Part shown: positions 36,556 to 47,377 of the stretch, piece after piece
Numbering within the stretch: position 1 is the stretch's first letter
How the letters are laid out: every line of letters starts with the position of its first letter
Source: Desulfuromonas sp.
Lineage (GTDB): Bacteria > Desulfobacterota > Desulfuromonadia > Desulfuromonadales > BM501
Length of the DNA stretch: 64,000 bases
NCBI RefSeq assembly: GCF_002868845.1
Contig: NZ_PKUB01000028.1
Span: 1-64,000 of the forward strand
Reading direction: 5' to 3'
Made by a program: the position numbers and the translations under genes
The notes under the pieces: generated by a model
Databases searched by the model: none
The model's input: only the letters and a program-made list of their open reading frames with translations
What the model was told of the DNA's origin: nothing

Positions 36556-37191
36556 TCAACCACAACTCCGGCTTTCGGGTCGGACAAGCTGACGCAGGAA
36601 GGTTGCCCGGTCCAGGCCGTGATTTTTTTCCAGTCCCCACCGGGCGTCAATGTGACCATAGGTCAATTCAGCCAACCGACAAAAGGCTTCAATGACGCCA
36701 CTCCCCTTAATGGCTGAGCCCAGAAAAACGGGGATCCCGGTCGCATCCCAGACCCGCCTAATATCTGCTTCCGGTACGATGTCGGGAAGGTCCCTCTTGT
36801 TGTATTGGATAATGAGGGGGATCTTCTCGATGTACAGGCCGACAAAGGCGAGATTCTTCTCCAGATTCTCAAAGCTGTTAGAATTATTCATCGTTTCGCA
36901 GGCTCGAGAATCTGCGATAAAGGCAACCCCGTCCGCTCTTTGCAACACCGCCTTGCGGGTCGCATCGTGCTTGACCTGGCCGGGCACCGTATAGACCTTG
37001 ACCTTGATTTTCAGGCCGCTGGGCGCCACCAGAAAAAAGGGCAGTAGGTCGAAAAAGATGGTCCGGTCGTCCTTGGTGTCCAGCACCATGAGATCACCTC
37101 TCCCCTTCTGCTCCAGAATGTAGTGGAGCTGAAGAAGATTGGTGGTCTTCCCCGAAAGGGCCGGTCCGTAATAGACCAGCTTGAGGACCAT
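36556..37191 (-). CDS. MglA/Ras-like small GTPase
   Basis: 211 aa from the ATG at 37191. P-loop YYGPALSGKTTNLLQL, a switch region with TIFFDLLPF, the VPGQVKHDATR G3-like motif, QYNKRDLPD (NKxD) and the SAIKGSG G5. It resembles bacterial MglA GTPases, which set cell polarity and direct type IV pilus motors. Family members start about 12 residues earlier; the homologous FIEYDEAQKK is encoded upstream to about 37224 but has no ATG, GTG or TTG at the expected place. That region overlaps the end of the REC-HD-GYP gene, so coupling is likely. True start unresolved. Confidence 0.82.
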   Translation of the reverse strand: MVLKLVYYGPALSGKTTNLLQLHYILEQKGRGDLMVLDTKDDRTIFFDLLPFFLVAPSGLKIKVKVYTVPGQVKHDATRKAVLQRADGVAFIADSRACETMNNSNSFENLEKNLAFVGLYIEKIPLIIQYNKRDLPDIVPEADIRRVWDATGIPVFLGSAIKGSGVIEAFCRLAELTYGHIDARWGLEKNHGLDRATFLRQLVRPESRSCG

Positions 37192-37225
37192 TTTTTTCTG
37201 GGCTTCATCATACTCGATAAATGCC

Positions 37226-38530
37226 TTACCCCTTAACCAGTACCGCGATACCGCCCTTAAACGGATCAAGCTGATGGTAACGGCGGATGGACTCAATGGC
37301 CTTTCTGTCAAGGAAGGCTCCCTTGCCTAGCAGGAGCAGGCCGGTACCGCTGTATAGGTCACGCCCAAGGGTCATTCCAGCCCGCAGATCGCTGGGGGTC
37401 AGCATCTTTTCCACTTGGTTCCCCTCAGCGTGAGATGTTCCGAAGAGTTCTCGGATCGGCTTTCCAAGATATGGGAACAGTTCCGGATCAAACCTGCTGC
37501 CAAGGTGCCCCTTCGCTTTTATGAGGGTGCTTCCAACCGCAGAATCCTTTTCCAGCTTTACTTGCCTGTCTACAAAGTCGGCCAGGGCGACAACTCTGGC
37601 CCCCAGGGGGATCTCCTCTCCCCGCAGTTGGTCTGGAAAGCCCGCGCCATCGTAACGTTCATGATGATGGCGAATGAGGACTCCCGCAGGCCGCAAATCC
37701 TCAATGGCGTCAATTGCCGTCTGCCCCCGCACCGCATGCAGCCGATATTCTCCCATCTCAGCTTCATTCATCTGGCTCCTGGATTTGCCCAGAAGTTCGT
37801 CCGGGATGCCTATTTTCCCGATATCATGGAGCAGGGATGCGACATAGATGTTTTCCTTCTCTTCGGCGGGCAACCCCATTTCCCCCGCAATCCCCCGGGC
37901 CAGATGGGCCACGTTCCGGGAGTGGTTGCGCATCTCTTCAGCACGCATTTCGATCAGGCCCGAAAACGCCCCAATGGTATCCCGGTAATTTCTTTTCAGA
38001 CGCTCGTTTTTGGTGCCCAGGTCTTCGTTTTTCTCTCTAATCTTGGCCGTCTGCTGCAAGACCCTCGATTTGAGCTTGGCGTTCCACTCCTTGAGTTCTT
38101 CATTCTGCTGGTTGACGATCGCGGTAAGACGCTTATTCTCCTGAACAAGGGCATATTGCTTCACAGCGTCCCTTATAGTTTGAACCAGTTACTGGTCGTC
38201 CCACGGTTTGCTGATGTAGCGGCAGGCGCCCCCTTTATTGATCGCATCTATGGTCGCGTTGATGTCGGCATATCCGGTGAGCATGATGCGCAAGGCCTCC
38301 GGTGCCATTTCCTTTGCCTGCTCCAGGAATTGAGCTCCGCTCAAGCCGGGCATTCTCTGATCAGACACGATCAGGCCGATCCTTTCTTCCTCTCGAAGGA
38401 TTTCCAGCCCTTCCTCTCCCGAATTGGCTGTAATCACTTCATAGTCTTCCTCCATCAAAAGGCGCTGAAGGGCATTCAATATGCTTTTTTCGTCGTCGAC
38501 AAACAGTACGTGAATGGTCGAATCGCTCAT
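37226..38530 (-). pseudogene. REC - HD-GYP response regulator, interrupted by TAA
   Basis: The frame from ATG 38530 encodes 434 codons with one TAA at 38191-38189 (codon 114). The REC domain before it is complete (FVDDEKS, IVSDQRMPGLSG, YISKPWDDQ). After it: LVQTIRDAVKQYALVQENKRL, a coiled coil, then HD-GYP with LLHDIGKIGIPDELLG and HHERYDGAGFP, probably a cyclic di-GMP phosphodiesterase. WDDQ-stop-LVQTI fits Glu (GAA to TAA, a G-to-T change). A start inside the coiled coil could make a free HD-GYP protein from ATG-poor sequence, but no ribosome site is evident. Confidence 0.82.
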
Positions 38531-38556
38531 TGGTCTTTCCCAGGGTCAATCGCCTG

Positions 38557-39510
38557 TCAGGCGGCACCTTTTCTTTTTAAAAGGTCCAAAAATACCTCGG
38601 CTATTTCAGGGTCAAAGGCCTTGTTTTTGCCTTCTGCTATGATTTCTGCTGCCCTCTCGGCCGGAATCCTATTTCGATAGGGTCTGTCCGTCGTCAAGGC
38701 GTCATAAACGTCGGCAACCGCCACCATTCGGGCCTCCAGGGGGATCTCCTCTCCCTTCAGACCGAAAGGATACCCTTTGCCGTCGAACCGCTCGTGATGA
38801 TGCAGGGTCACATTTACCACTTCTTTGGAAAGACGGGCCTGCCGTGCCACCTCGGCCCCCCAATAGGGATGGTTCTTGACGATATCGAAATCCCGGTTGG
38901 AGAGCGCCCCTTTGAAGTTGAGAATCTTTTCCGGGACGCCAACTTTGCCGCAGTCGTGGAGCCAGCTGCCGAGCTTGATCTCCCTCTTGACCTGCTCATC
39001 GAGCTTGAGTTCATCTGCGATACCCAGCGCATATCTGGCAACCCGGTCGCAGTGGCCCTTGGTGTAGGGGTCCTTGAGTTCGATCATCTGCCCCAGGGCA
39101 AGGATTTTGGCCTCGTCCCCCTCGAGCAGGGATTGGACGATCCGGTAGCGATTGAGACTGTCCTCGACGATGGCCTTGAATTCGTCGTTTTCCCACGGCT
39201 TGATGACAAACCGAAAGATCTCCCCTCTGTTGATCGCCTCGATGGCCGTGTTCAGATTCGCGTGGGCCGTCATGAGCACCTTGACGGTCTCCGGAGAAAT
39301 GAATCTGGTTTGGGCAAGGAGGTCAATTCCCATCATCCCGGGCATGAGATTGTCGGTAACCATCACGGAAACGTCTTCATTTTTCAGGTGGGACAAGGCT
39401 TCCTGGGCATCGGAGGCCATAAGGAGCCTCAAGCCGCTGTCCCCGAAAAGCCGATCCAGGGAGTTGAGGACATTTTTTTCGTCGTCGACGAACAATACGG
39501 TTTCAGGCAT
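38557..39510 (-). CDS. REC - HD-GYP response regulator (intact)
   Basis: 317 aa. REC ~1-120 (VLFVDDEKNVLNSL, MVTDNLMPGMMG, FVIKPWEND), short linker, HD-GYP ~150-310 with GHCDRVARYALG, SWLHDCGKVGVPEKIL, HHHERFDGKGYP and DVYDALTTDRPYR. All metal and GYP residues are present, so an active cyclic di-GMP phosphodiesterase is likely. ATG at 39510 with GAGGGG upstream, overlapping the upstream REC-PAS gene by 8 bp. Shares its design with the interrupted neighbour at 37226, suggesting duplication. Confidence 0.92.
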   Translation of the reverse strand: MPETVLFVDDEKNVLNSLDRLFGDSGLRLLMASDAQEALSHLKNEDVSVMVTDNLMPGMMGIDLLAQTRFISPETVKVLMTAHANLNTAIEAINRGEIFRFVIKPWENDEFKAIVEDSLNRYRIVQSLLEGDEAKILALGQMIELKDPYTKGHCDRVARYALGIADELKLDEQVKREIKLGSWLHDCGKVGVPEKILNFKGALSNRDFDIVKNHPYWGAEVARQARLSKEVVNVTLHHHERFDGKGYPFGLKGEEIPLEARMVAVADVYDALTTDRPYRNRIPAERAAEIIAEGKNKAFDPEIAEVFLDLLKRKGAA

Positions 39511-40327
39511 TTCCCCTCTCTTCGTCAAAGACGAGAATCACTCCTTCCTGATCCTCCTCCATTAAATGGGCCCCCTTGATCCATACGTTTTGGTCATTGA
39601 GGCTGATGGCTTCGGAAAGGGTGTCGGTGTCCCCCATCCTATCAATGAAGTCGTTGATTTCGACAGGCAAAACATCCTCAAAAAAGAGGCCGACCAGGCC
39701 GTACCCTTCCTCCTGCAACAACTCCAGTCCCCTGTCATTACATTGGACAATCACCTGCCCTGAATCAATCCCGAGAACCCCTATCGGCAAAGAGTCCAGA
39801 ATGTTCTGATAAATGGTTCGGGCCTGGTTTTGAATGGCAAGGTCTGAAACCCTTTTAGCGACCATCGCCTCAAGGCTCTCATTCATTAACTGAAGCTGGT
39901 CATTGGACTCTTTGAGCTCCGCCATAAGCTTGGCGTTTTTCCTTTTCAGAAAATAACTTTCCAGACCATTGCCGATAGTAACCTTAAGTTCATCGTCGTT
40001 CCATGGCTTGGGTATGAATTTGTAGATTTGTCCATCATTGATCGCATCGACGACGGCGGCCGTATCCGCATATCCCGAAAGGACGATTCGGACCGTATCG
40101 GGGCGGATTCGCAAGACTTCACGCAAAAAGTCCACACCGTTCATGCCGGGCATCCGGTAATCGGAAATGACCATCTGTATCGAGTCTTCCCTGGTGAGGA
40201 TTTCCAGGCCATCTTCACCAGAGAGAGCCGTCAGGAGCTCATAGTCATCATCCAGAAAGATCCGCTCCAGAGCGCGCAGCACGTTTTTTTCGTCATCCAC
40301 ACAGAGTATCCTGATTGGTTCTTCCAT
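39503..40327 (-). CDS. response regulator REC - coiled coil - PAS
   Basis: 274 aa. REC ~1-125 (ILCVDDEKNVLRAL, MVISDYRMPGMNG, FIPKPWND), coiled coil ~135-170, PAS ~175-265 (YQNILDSLPIGVLGIDSG, VILVFDEE). No enzymatic output. The ATG at 40327 lies one base after the stop of the upstream hybrid kinase, so the two are translationally coupled and probably form a cognate pair. Stop overlaps the REC-HD-GYP gene. Confidence 0.88.
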   Translation of the reverse strand: MEEPIRILCVDDEKNVLRALERIFLDDDYELLTALSGEDGLEILTREDSIQMVISDYRMPGMNGVDFLREVLRIRPDTVRIVLSGYADTAAVVDAINDGQIYKFIPKPWNDDELKVTIGNGLESYFLKRKNAKLMAELKESNDQLQLMNESLEAMVAKRVSDLAIQNQARTIYQNILDSLPIGVLGIDSGQVIVQCNDRGLELLQEEGYGLVGLFFEDVLPVEINDFIDRMGDTDTLSEAISLNDQNVWIKGAHLMEEDQEGVILVFDEERGNA

Positions 40328-40328
40328 G

Positions 40329-43300
40329 TCACAGGCCCTCCCTGATGGGAATGCTGAGAGTGAAGGTGGTTCCCACACCCACCTCACTCTTTACGTCGAG
40401 TTCACCGTTGTGCTTTTTTATGATGTCGTAAGAGATGCTCAGACCGAGTCCCGTTCCCTTCCCGATTTTTTTGGTGGTGAAGAAGGGTTCAAACAGTCTG
40501 TCGAGGTTTTCCTTTGGGATGCCGCGTCCGGTATCGGCAATTTGCACCCGAATTATGTCGCCTTCCTGCCAGGTCCTGACCTTGATTGTCCCCTGCTTTT
40601 CGATCGCCTGAGCGGCGTTGATCAGCAGGTTGAGAAAAACCTGGTTAAGTTGCTGGGGGTAGCAGAGGGTCATGGGGAGGTCCCCATAGTTTTTTTCGAG
40701 GGTGGCTTTGTACTTTATTTCGTTCCAGACCACGCAAATCGTGGTCTCGATGCATTCGTTGATATCGGCGTGCATGTGGTCGCCCTCATCCGTCCGCGAA
40801 AAACTCTTGAGATCCTTTACGATCTTTTTCACCCGGTCGGCTCCCTCGAGGGATTCCTTGGTCAGGTTTTTTAAATCGTCGATGATGTAGTCGATCTTTA
40901 ATTGCTTGCGCAATTCCCCGAGGGTGCCGTCACCTCCATTGAGTTCGGTGATCACTACGGTTTGGGCCTGAATGAAATCGGTCAGCCTTTGGGCATACTT
41001 GTCCAGGGTTCCGAGGTTACTCAGGATGTACCCCATAGGATTGTTGATCTCGTGGGCCACCCCGGCCGCCAGCAGGCCGATGGATGCCATTTTTTCATTT
41101 TGGAGGATTTTGGCCTGGGTTGCTTGGAGGTCGGCATAGGCCTTTTGTAGTTCGTTCTGCGCCCCTTCCAGTTCCGCCTTCTCGTCATGCAACCGTTCTT
41201 CCAGGTGCTTTTGCTCCGTGATGTCGACGAGAGAGACGATCACTTTGGACCAGTTTTTTTCACTGCCCGGAGCGATCGACAAGCGTAAATGAACCAACCG
41301 CTCATCCCCTTCAAGGGTAAGGTTGACCCCTTCCGTTTCATAGGTGGTGGCGCCCTGAGCCAGGGCAATCAATTGCTCCCGGAACGGAGGCAGGGATTTC
41401 TCACTCAGGATTTGATCCAGATTGCCAAATAATTCTTCTTTGCTGGCCGCCTTGAACATTTTCAGGGTGGCACTATTGACGTCTACGATTTTGATCAAGC
41501 CGGCACAATGGGTTACCGCCTCAGGGTGGGCTTCGAAATAGGACGAAAAATCGCTCACGCCGGATTGGCGCAGACCATCCAAGTCCTCCCTTACTTGGGA
41601 ATAATCCTCTTCCCACAGGGAAATCGGTGAGTTCTCGAACAGGGAGCGATACTTTGCTTCCTTTTCTTGTATGGCAAACTCCGCCTTCTTGCGGTCGGTG
41701 ATGTCCCGGGATATGCCGATAAGCCCTTCCACGATTCCATTGCCGTCACGATAAACGCTCTTGGTCGCCAAAAAGGTACGCAAAACCCCGTCCGAGGCTT
41801 GGGCGACTTCTTCAAAGGTTTGGGGTCCTCCCGATTTCAGAACCTCCCGATCATTTGCCATGATTTTCTTCGCCTGTTCGGGCGCAAAGAGTTCCATGTC
41901 CGTTTTACAGATGATATCTTCAGCCTCATTATCGACATACCTGGCCCCGGCGGCATTGATCAGCACATAATGACCTTCGACATCCTTTAAAAAGATGGCA
42001 TCGGCGGTCCCCTCGATAACCGTATTCAAGAGGTTGAAATTTTTCTTCAACGTCATTTCGGCTTTTTTTCGTTCCGAAACTTCCGTCTTTAAACCTTCGT
42101 TGGCCTGCGCCAGGGCCAGCGTGCGATGGCTGACTTTTCGTTCCAGGATATCATTGAGCGTCCTGAGCTGTTCCTCCGCATTCTTCTGTTTGGTGATATC
42201 CACGGCACTGCCGAGAAAGCCGGCAAATGCCCCATCCGGGGCGAATTTCGGTATGCCGGCATCCAAAACCCAGCAATAAAAACCGTCAAATCGTCTAACG
42301 CGGTATTCCACATAGAACTGCTCCCGGGATGAAAAAGCGGCTTCGTAGACGTCTATAACCTTGCTCCGGTCATCTGGATGGATGATATCGGTCCAGTTGT
42401 TGCTCATTTCCTCTTCAGGGGTCCGTCCCGTAAAGTCCAGCAGGAATTGGTTGACAAAAGTGAATTTCAGGTCTGGACCGACCATCCAGATCATCACCGG
42501 GGCTTAGTCGGCCATTGTGCGAAACCTTTGCTCGCTCTCGTGCAATGCTTCTTCGGCCCGTTTGCGCTCCAGTGCAGGTCCGATGATTTCGGCGACTCTA
42601 GTAAGCCGTACAAGGCCTTTGCCAGGCCACCAATTCTCGTTCCGTATCGACTGAAGCTCTAGTAACCCTGCCACCTTGCCATTCGCCATTATCGGCAGCG
42701 CTACCAGGGACCGTATGCCCTGTTCCTGCCAGTACTCTTTTGCCGAGCTGGCCTCCCGGGGCAGATCGGCAACCGATGAAACATAAAGGGGCTTCCCGTT
42801 TTTTATTTTTCCCAAGGCCCATTGGAGATCCGGGACATTCAACTCCTGAAGTTTTTCCGGCTGAAGTTTCCCTCCACGAGCACACCACTCATGCGTATAT
42901 CCTGCTTGGGTGCCATCGCTCGAAAACAAAGCAATAAGGCAGCGGTCCATTTGGGTGAATTCACCCAAATGGGACAATGCATGGTCAATAGCGTGATCAG
43001 TTTCTAAGGGGTCTAATTCTATGAATTTGCCGGAAATTTTTGCAATGAGGGTTTCAAAGGCTTCCCGGAAAACTAGGTCCTCATCAGCTTTTTTGCGCTC
43101 GGTGATATCCAAGAGCACTGACTGGTTGGAAATTCTGCCATCTGCTCGAAGGACGGGCGAACTAATAACATGGTACCAGCGGTTATCCTTGGGGCTCAGC
43201 ACCTCGGAGTGCACGGTTTCCCCGCTTAATACCCGGCTATGGACACATTCCGTACAAACCGAGTCTCGGCCATGCACGACCTGGTGGCAAGGCTTGCCAA

Positions 43301-43826
43301 TAACGTTGGAGCCGCTCCGTTTGATTGCCCCATCGTTCATGTACTCGATTCGCCTATCCGGTGAGCAATTATAGATAAACCCATCAATTGCGTTTGCAAC
43401 GGCATTGAGTTGCTGTTCCTTCTGCCGCAGTTTTTTCATTTTCTCCCTGTGCCCAAGACCATACCGTAGGGCTCGTTCCAGCACGGGGACATTGATCTGG
43501 CCCTTTTCAATGAAATCGGCCGCCCCGGCCGCTATCGCTTTCATGTCCAAGTCCTCATTGGACCCGCTGATCAGGATCATGGGCGCTCGGCGTTCCCTTT
43601 GAGTCGCCTTCTGAATGAGGTAGAGCCCGGTATTTTCATCAAGAAGGTGATCGAGCAAATAGATGTCATGGGCATCGCGCTGCATGACTTCCAACCCCTT
43701 GGCGTAGGAATCGGCCCATTCAAGGTTGCACTGCCACCTTTTGATTTCGGACAAGAGGTCACTGATCTTCACATAGGTGAGGCGGCTGTCATCGACCAAA
43801 AGGATATTCAATCGGTTATTGATCAT
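40329..43826 (-). pseudogene. multi-domain kinase REC-PAS-GAF-PAS-PAS-PAS-HK, interrupted by TAA
   Basis: 1165 codons from ATG 43826, with one TAA at 42506-42504 (codon 441). Order: REC-like (LLVDDSRLTYVKI, LLDHLLDENTG), PAS with CxxC (VCTECVHSRV), GAF (CLIALFSSDG...LVALPIMANGKVAGLLEL), PAS (FRTMAD-stop-APVMIWMVGP), PAS, PAS, coiled coil, HisKA VAHEINNPMGY, HATPase with GTGLGLSISYDI. The stop falls inside the fourth sensor domain, where MADSAPVMIW is usual: TCA to TAA, a C-to-A (opposite-strand G-to-T) change. Both halves are otherwise clean. Confidence 0.82.
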
Positions 43827-43880
43827 GGGCGCTTTCCCCGTTGAGAAAATGGACCAATTGCATAGGATTAAATTTCAAAG

Positions 43881-46800
43881 CTAACATTCCCGTTTTTCTC
43901 CTTCTTCCTCAACTACAGGCAACTCGACTGTAAAGGTCGTGCCTTGGCCTTCCTCGCTGACCACCCTGATTTCCCCCTGATGCTTCTTCACAATGTCGTA
44001 GGTGATGCTCAACACGAGCCCGGTGCCACTGCCCACTTCCTTGGTGGTGAAGAAGGGCTCGAAAATTCTGTTCACCTTGTCCGATGGAATTCCGCAGCCC
44101 GTATCGGAAATGGCAATATAGATACGGTCCTTCTCCTGTCCGGTTTTCACCGTGATCTCTCCCTGGGTTTCAATGGCATGGGCGGCATTGACCAGCAGAT
44201 TCAAAAAAACCTGGTTGAGCTGCTGGGGATAACATTTGATGAAAGGCAGTTCGGCGTAATCCCGGTTCAAGGTGACCTTGTATTTCAGCTCATTCCAGAC
44301 GATATTGATGCTACTTTCCAGGCACTCCTTTATGTCCATGTGCTGGGATTCCGCCTCGTCCACACGGGAGAAGCTCTTGAGGTCCTGGACGATTTTTTTC
44401 ACCCGTTCGGCGCCGTCCAGCGATTCCTCTATCAATTCCTTTATGTCTTCGGTGATGAAATCGAGCTTGAGTTGCCTTTTCTTTTGCTCCAGCTCTGCCA
44501 AGGCCTCGGGATCAGGGGAGTTCACCAGCCTTCCCTGGTGTTGGATGAACTCGGTCAGCCTGCCGACATACTTGTCAAGGGTGCCGAGATTGCTCGAGAT
44601 GAACCCCATCGGGTTATTGATCTCGTGCGCCACCCCGGCTGCCAGCTGTCCGATGGAGGCCATTTTCTCCTGGTGCAAGATCTTGGATTGGGCATTTTTC
44701 AGGTCGGTGAAGGCTCGCTCCAGCTGGTTGCCTTTCTTTTCCAGCTCCCGGTTGATGTCCTCCTGCCTTTGAGTCATCTGCTTGATTTGGGTGAAATCAT
44801 GGGCGACCAGGACCCTCCCCTTTTCCTGGTCGTGTTCGAAGGGGTAGGTTTTTAGTAAAAACCACCGCTTGCTGGGACCGTGAAACCCTTCGACAGCATT
44901 GCTCTGATAATCAATGGAGCCGATTTGAAAGGCCTCGAGTACGGTCGCCAGTGCCGTTCCGATAATCTCTTCGAAGCTCTTTCCCCAAAAGTCCTTAAGG
45001 GCTTTGTTGGTTCTTTTAATCTTCCCCTGATCATCGATCAAAAGGACCAAATCATCGACGCAATCCATGGTCTGCTCCCACTCTCTCTTTCCAGTTTCGA
45101 CCTTTTTGAACAGCATCGATAACTGGTCATGCTTCGCTGAGAGTTCCTCCTGACTCTTTTTCAGCGCCTTCTCCGCCTTTGTGCGTTGGGCGATCTCGTC
45201 TTTGAGGTCCTCGTTCGACTGCCTTAAGGCTTGGGTGCGTTGCAAAACCCGTTGCTCGAGGGATTCGTTGAGTTCCCTCAGCTGCTTTTCCACCTCTTTT
45301 TGTTCGGTGATATCCACACATGAGCCGATATAGCCGATAAAGGTTCCGGCCGGCGAAGGTCTCGGTGTGCCCGTCCCAAGCAGCCACCGATAGGTTCCAT
45401 CATGTCGCTGCAGGCGGTATTCGAGGGTGAAGGATTCCCGAGCTTCAAAGGCGCGCTTGAAGGTGTCGAGATACCCCTCTCGGTCATCGTGATGAATACT
45501 TTCTGCCCAGCCGTCGCCCATAGCTTTCTCGGCGGAGAGGCCGGTAAATTCCAGCCAGGGTTGATTGACAAAGGTGCGCTGTCTGCCCGCATCCGTCATC
45601 CAGATCATCACGGGCGCCACGTCGGCCAAGGTGGCGAACCGCCCTTCGCTCTCGGCCAGGGCCTCTTCGGCCTGTCTTTCCCGGGTAATATCTTCGACGA
45701 CCTCGACAAAACCGGTCACTTCACCGCCTTCAGCGAAGGTGGGAAAGGCATGGATCTGAACTCTCGCACGGCTGCCGTTATGACGCTTATTTTCGATTTC
45801 CGCCGAAACAGGTGTTCGGGAGGCCATCGCCTGCGCCCCCGGGCAATCCTTGCAAACCTCCTGGCAACCCCAGAATGCCTCGTAGCAGGGCCTTTGGGTC
45901 AATTCGGAGCTGGGCCTGCCACAGAGGGTTCCCATCCCAGTGTTGGTCATGACTACCCGGTAATCGGCATCGATCCAGGTAATGCCCAGGTCAATATTCT
46001 CAACCAATGAACGAAACCGCTCTTCGCTCTGCCGCAGGGTCTGTTCCCGCTCCCCAATGGCCATGCCCATGACGCTGAAAGCTTCGGCCACCCTGGCAAT
46101 CTCATCATTTCCGCCCATGGCAATGGGAATCTGGTAGTGACCGCTTGCCATCCTCAGCGTCGCTCTCTTGAGTTGCCCCAAGCGGTTGATGACGGTGTGG
46201 CGCAGAAACCAGTAGAGCAGCAGGAAGATGGCCGCCAGTCCTGCAAAAAGGCTGAGCACATGGTCCTGTTGTTGCGAGGCAATTCGTTTCTCCAAATACT
46301 CCGCAGGGAGCTTTATGCTCAAAATCCCGCACAGATCCCCAACCTGATAGGCAAAGCCGCTGTCGTATCGGGCACGTATCGCAGGGGGGGCATCGGCCTT
46401 GTTTCCGTGACATTGTAGGCAGTCGGCTTCAACCCAGAGGGGGGAGGAGTAATGGAAAAAAGCGCGGCCATCTTCAGACGAAAACCTCGCCAGACGCTCT
46501 TTGGCCTCTGGGTTCTTTCGGTAGTAATCGATGGCCTCCACCTCAACGGCATCCGCGGCGTTGTCCGGGTTGCGGGGTCGGGCGGAAACGTTGTTGAAGG
46601 ATATTCCGCATTCACCCCCATTCCGGAAGTCCGCGGAGATACGGGGAAGGGCGTGGGCGGGCAGAAAACCGATGGTTTGCTAGTTTAAGGACAGGCCGCT
46701 GTCGACAAACTGGCGTTGATAAATTCGCCTGGAAGACATGAGCAGGCCGCGGACGGTCCTTGCTTCGGAAAGCATGGTGCCCTCTATATCGTTTTTTGCC

Positions 46801-46886
46801 CTCTGGTAGTCAAAAAATTCGGCGATGCCAAATGATAAAAGGAAAAGGGCGCCGATGATCGCCAGCAGTTTTGTTTGCAGTTTCAT
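43881..46886 (-). pseudogene. membrane heme-sensor histidine kinase DUF3365-HAMP-PAS-PAS-PAS-HK, interrupted by TAG
   Basis: 1001 codons from ATG 46886, with one TAG at 46682-46680 (codon 69). TM1 ~7-25, DUF3365 periplasmic domain split by the stop (GLSLN-stop-QTIGFLPAHAL), heme motif CLQCH, TM2, HAMP, three PAS domains, coiled coil, VAHEINNPMGF and HATPase. The stop position is usually an acidic or Lys codon; GAG to TAG fits. The G2 box reads [12 protein letters not shown] where paralogues here have GTGLGLS: GTG at 44015-44013, a second G-to-T fit that would harm ATP binding. Related in design to the shorter sensor at 16918-18153. Confidence 0.82.
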
Positions 46887-47377
46887 CCTTGGTTCACCTT
46901 TAGCGAAACAGGGCAGCTTTGACCCAAGATGTAGGATCGCCCTGCCCTCCAGTGGGCATTGTCCATGGAAGGAGGGTCAAGGGTTTGGCTAAGTCGGCAT
47001 CTTCTGAAACGTCCCGTTGCAAACCAAAAAATCCCGGGCTTTCGGGAGGTTGGCTTGAGGGAGCGCCGAAAATGAGTCTGATGTTTTTTTCAGGTCAAAC
47101 AATTGACTTCAAGTCTCCTGAAGGGAAAGATTGTAGCGCGTTGCTCCAAGTCCCTGTAACTTGGGACTTGAAATGGTATTTATTGCAACATCAAATATTT
47201 TTTTGAGGATTGCGAATTTCCCCATGGGCACTTAAAGATCAATTTTCATGCCATGCCGGATACGCCCTTAACTCTCTGTTGAATCAGTGAAGGGAAGGCG
47301 GTGAATTTGCTCAATTCCGCCCCGCACCTGGGGGATGATATACTGGTTCTGAAACCAATCCCCCCCGGAGGCAAGCG
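46887..47377. other. intergenic region with inverted repeats, between divergent kinase and DUF547 genes
   Basis: 491 bp without a gene. Contains TTGACCC 46919-46925 pairing with GGGTCAA 46974-46980, with a smaller CCCTCC/GGAGGG alternative inside. An 8-bp perfect hairpin CAAGTCCC 47147-47154 with GGGACTTG 47163-47170 lies further on. The region is AT-richer than the + strand genes that follow. The first structure lies in the 5' leader of the kinase. I could not match it to a known riboswitch. Confidence 0.5.

Noticed and set aside
46919-47206. c-di-GMP (GEMM) riboswitch in the kinase leader
   Set aside because: Considered because of the HD-GYP context, but the conserved GEMM core sequences are not present.
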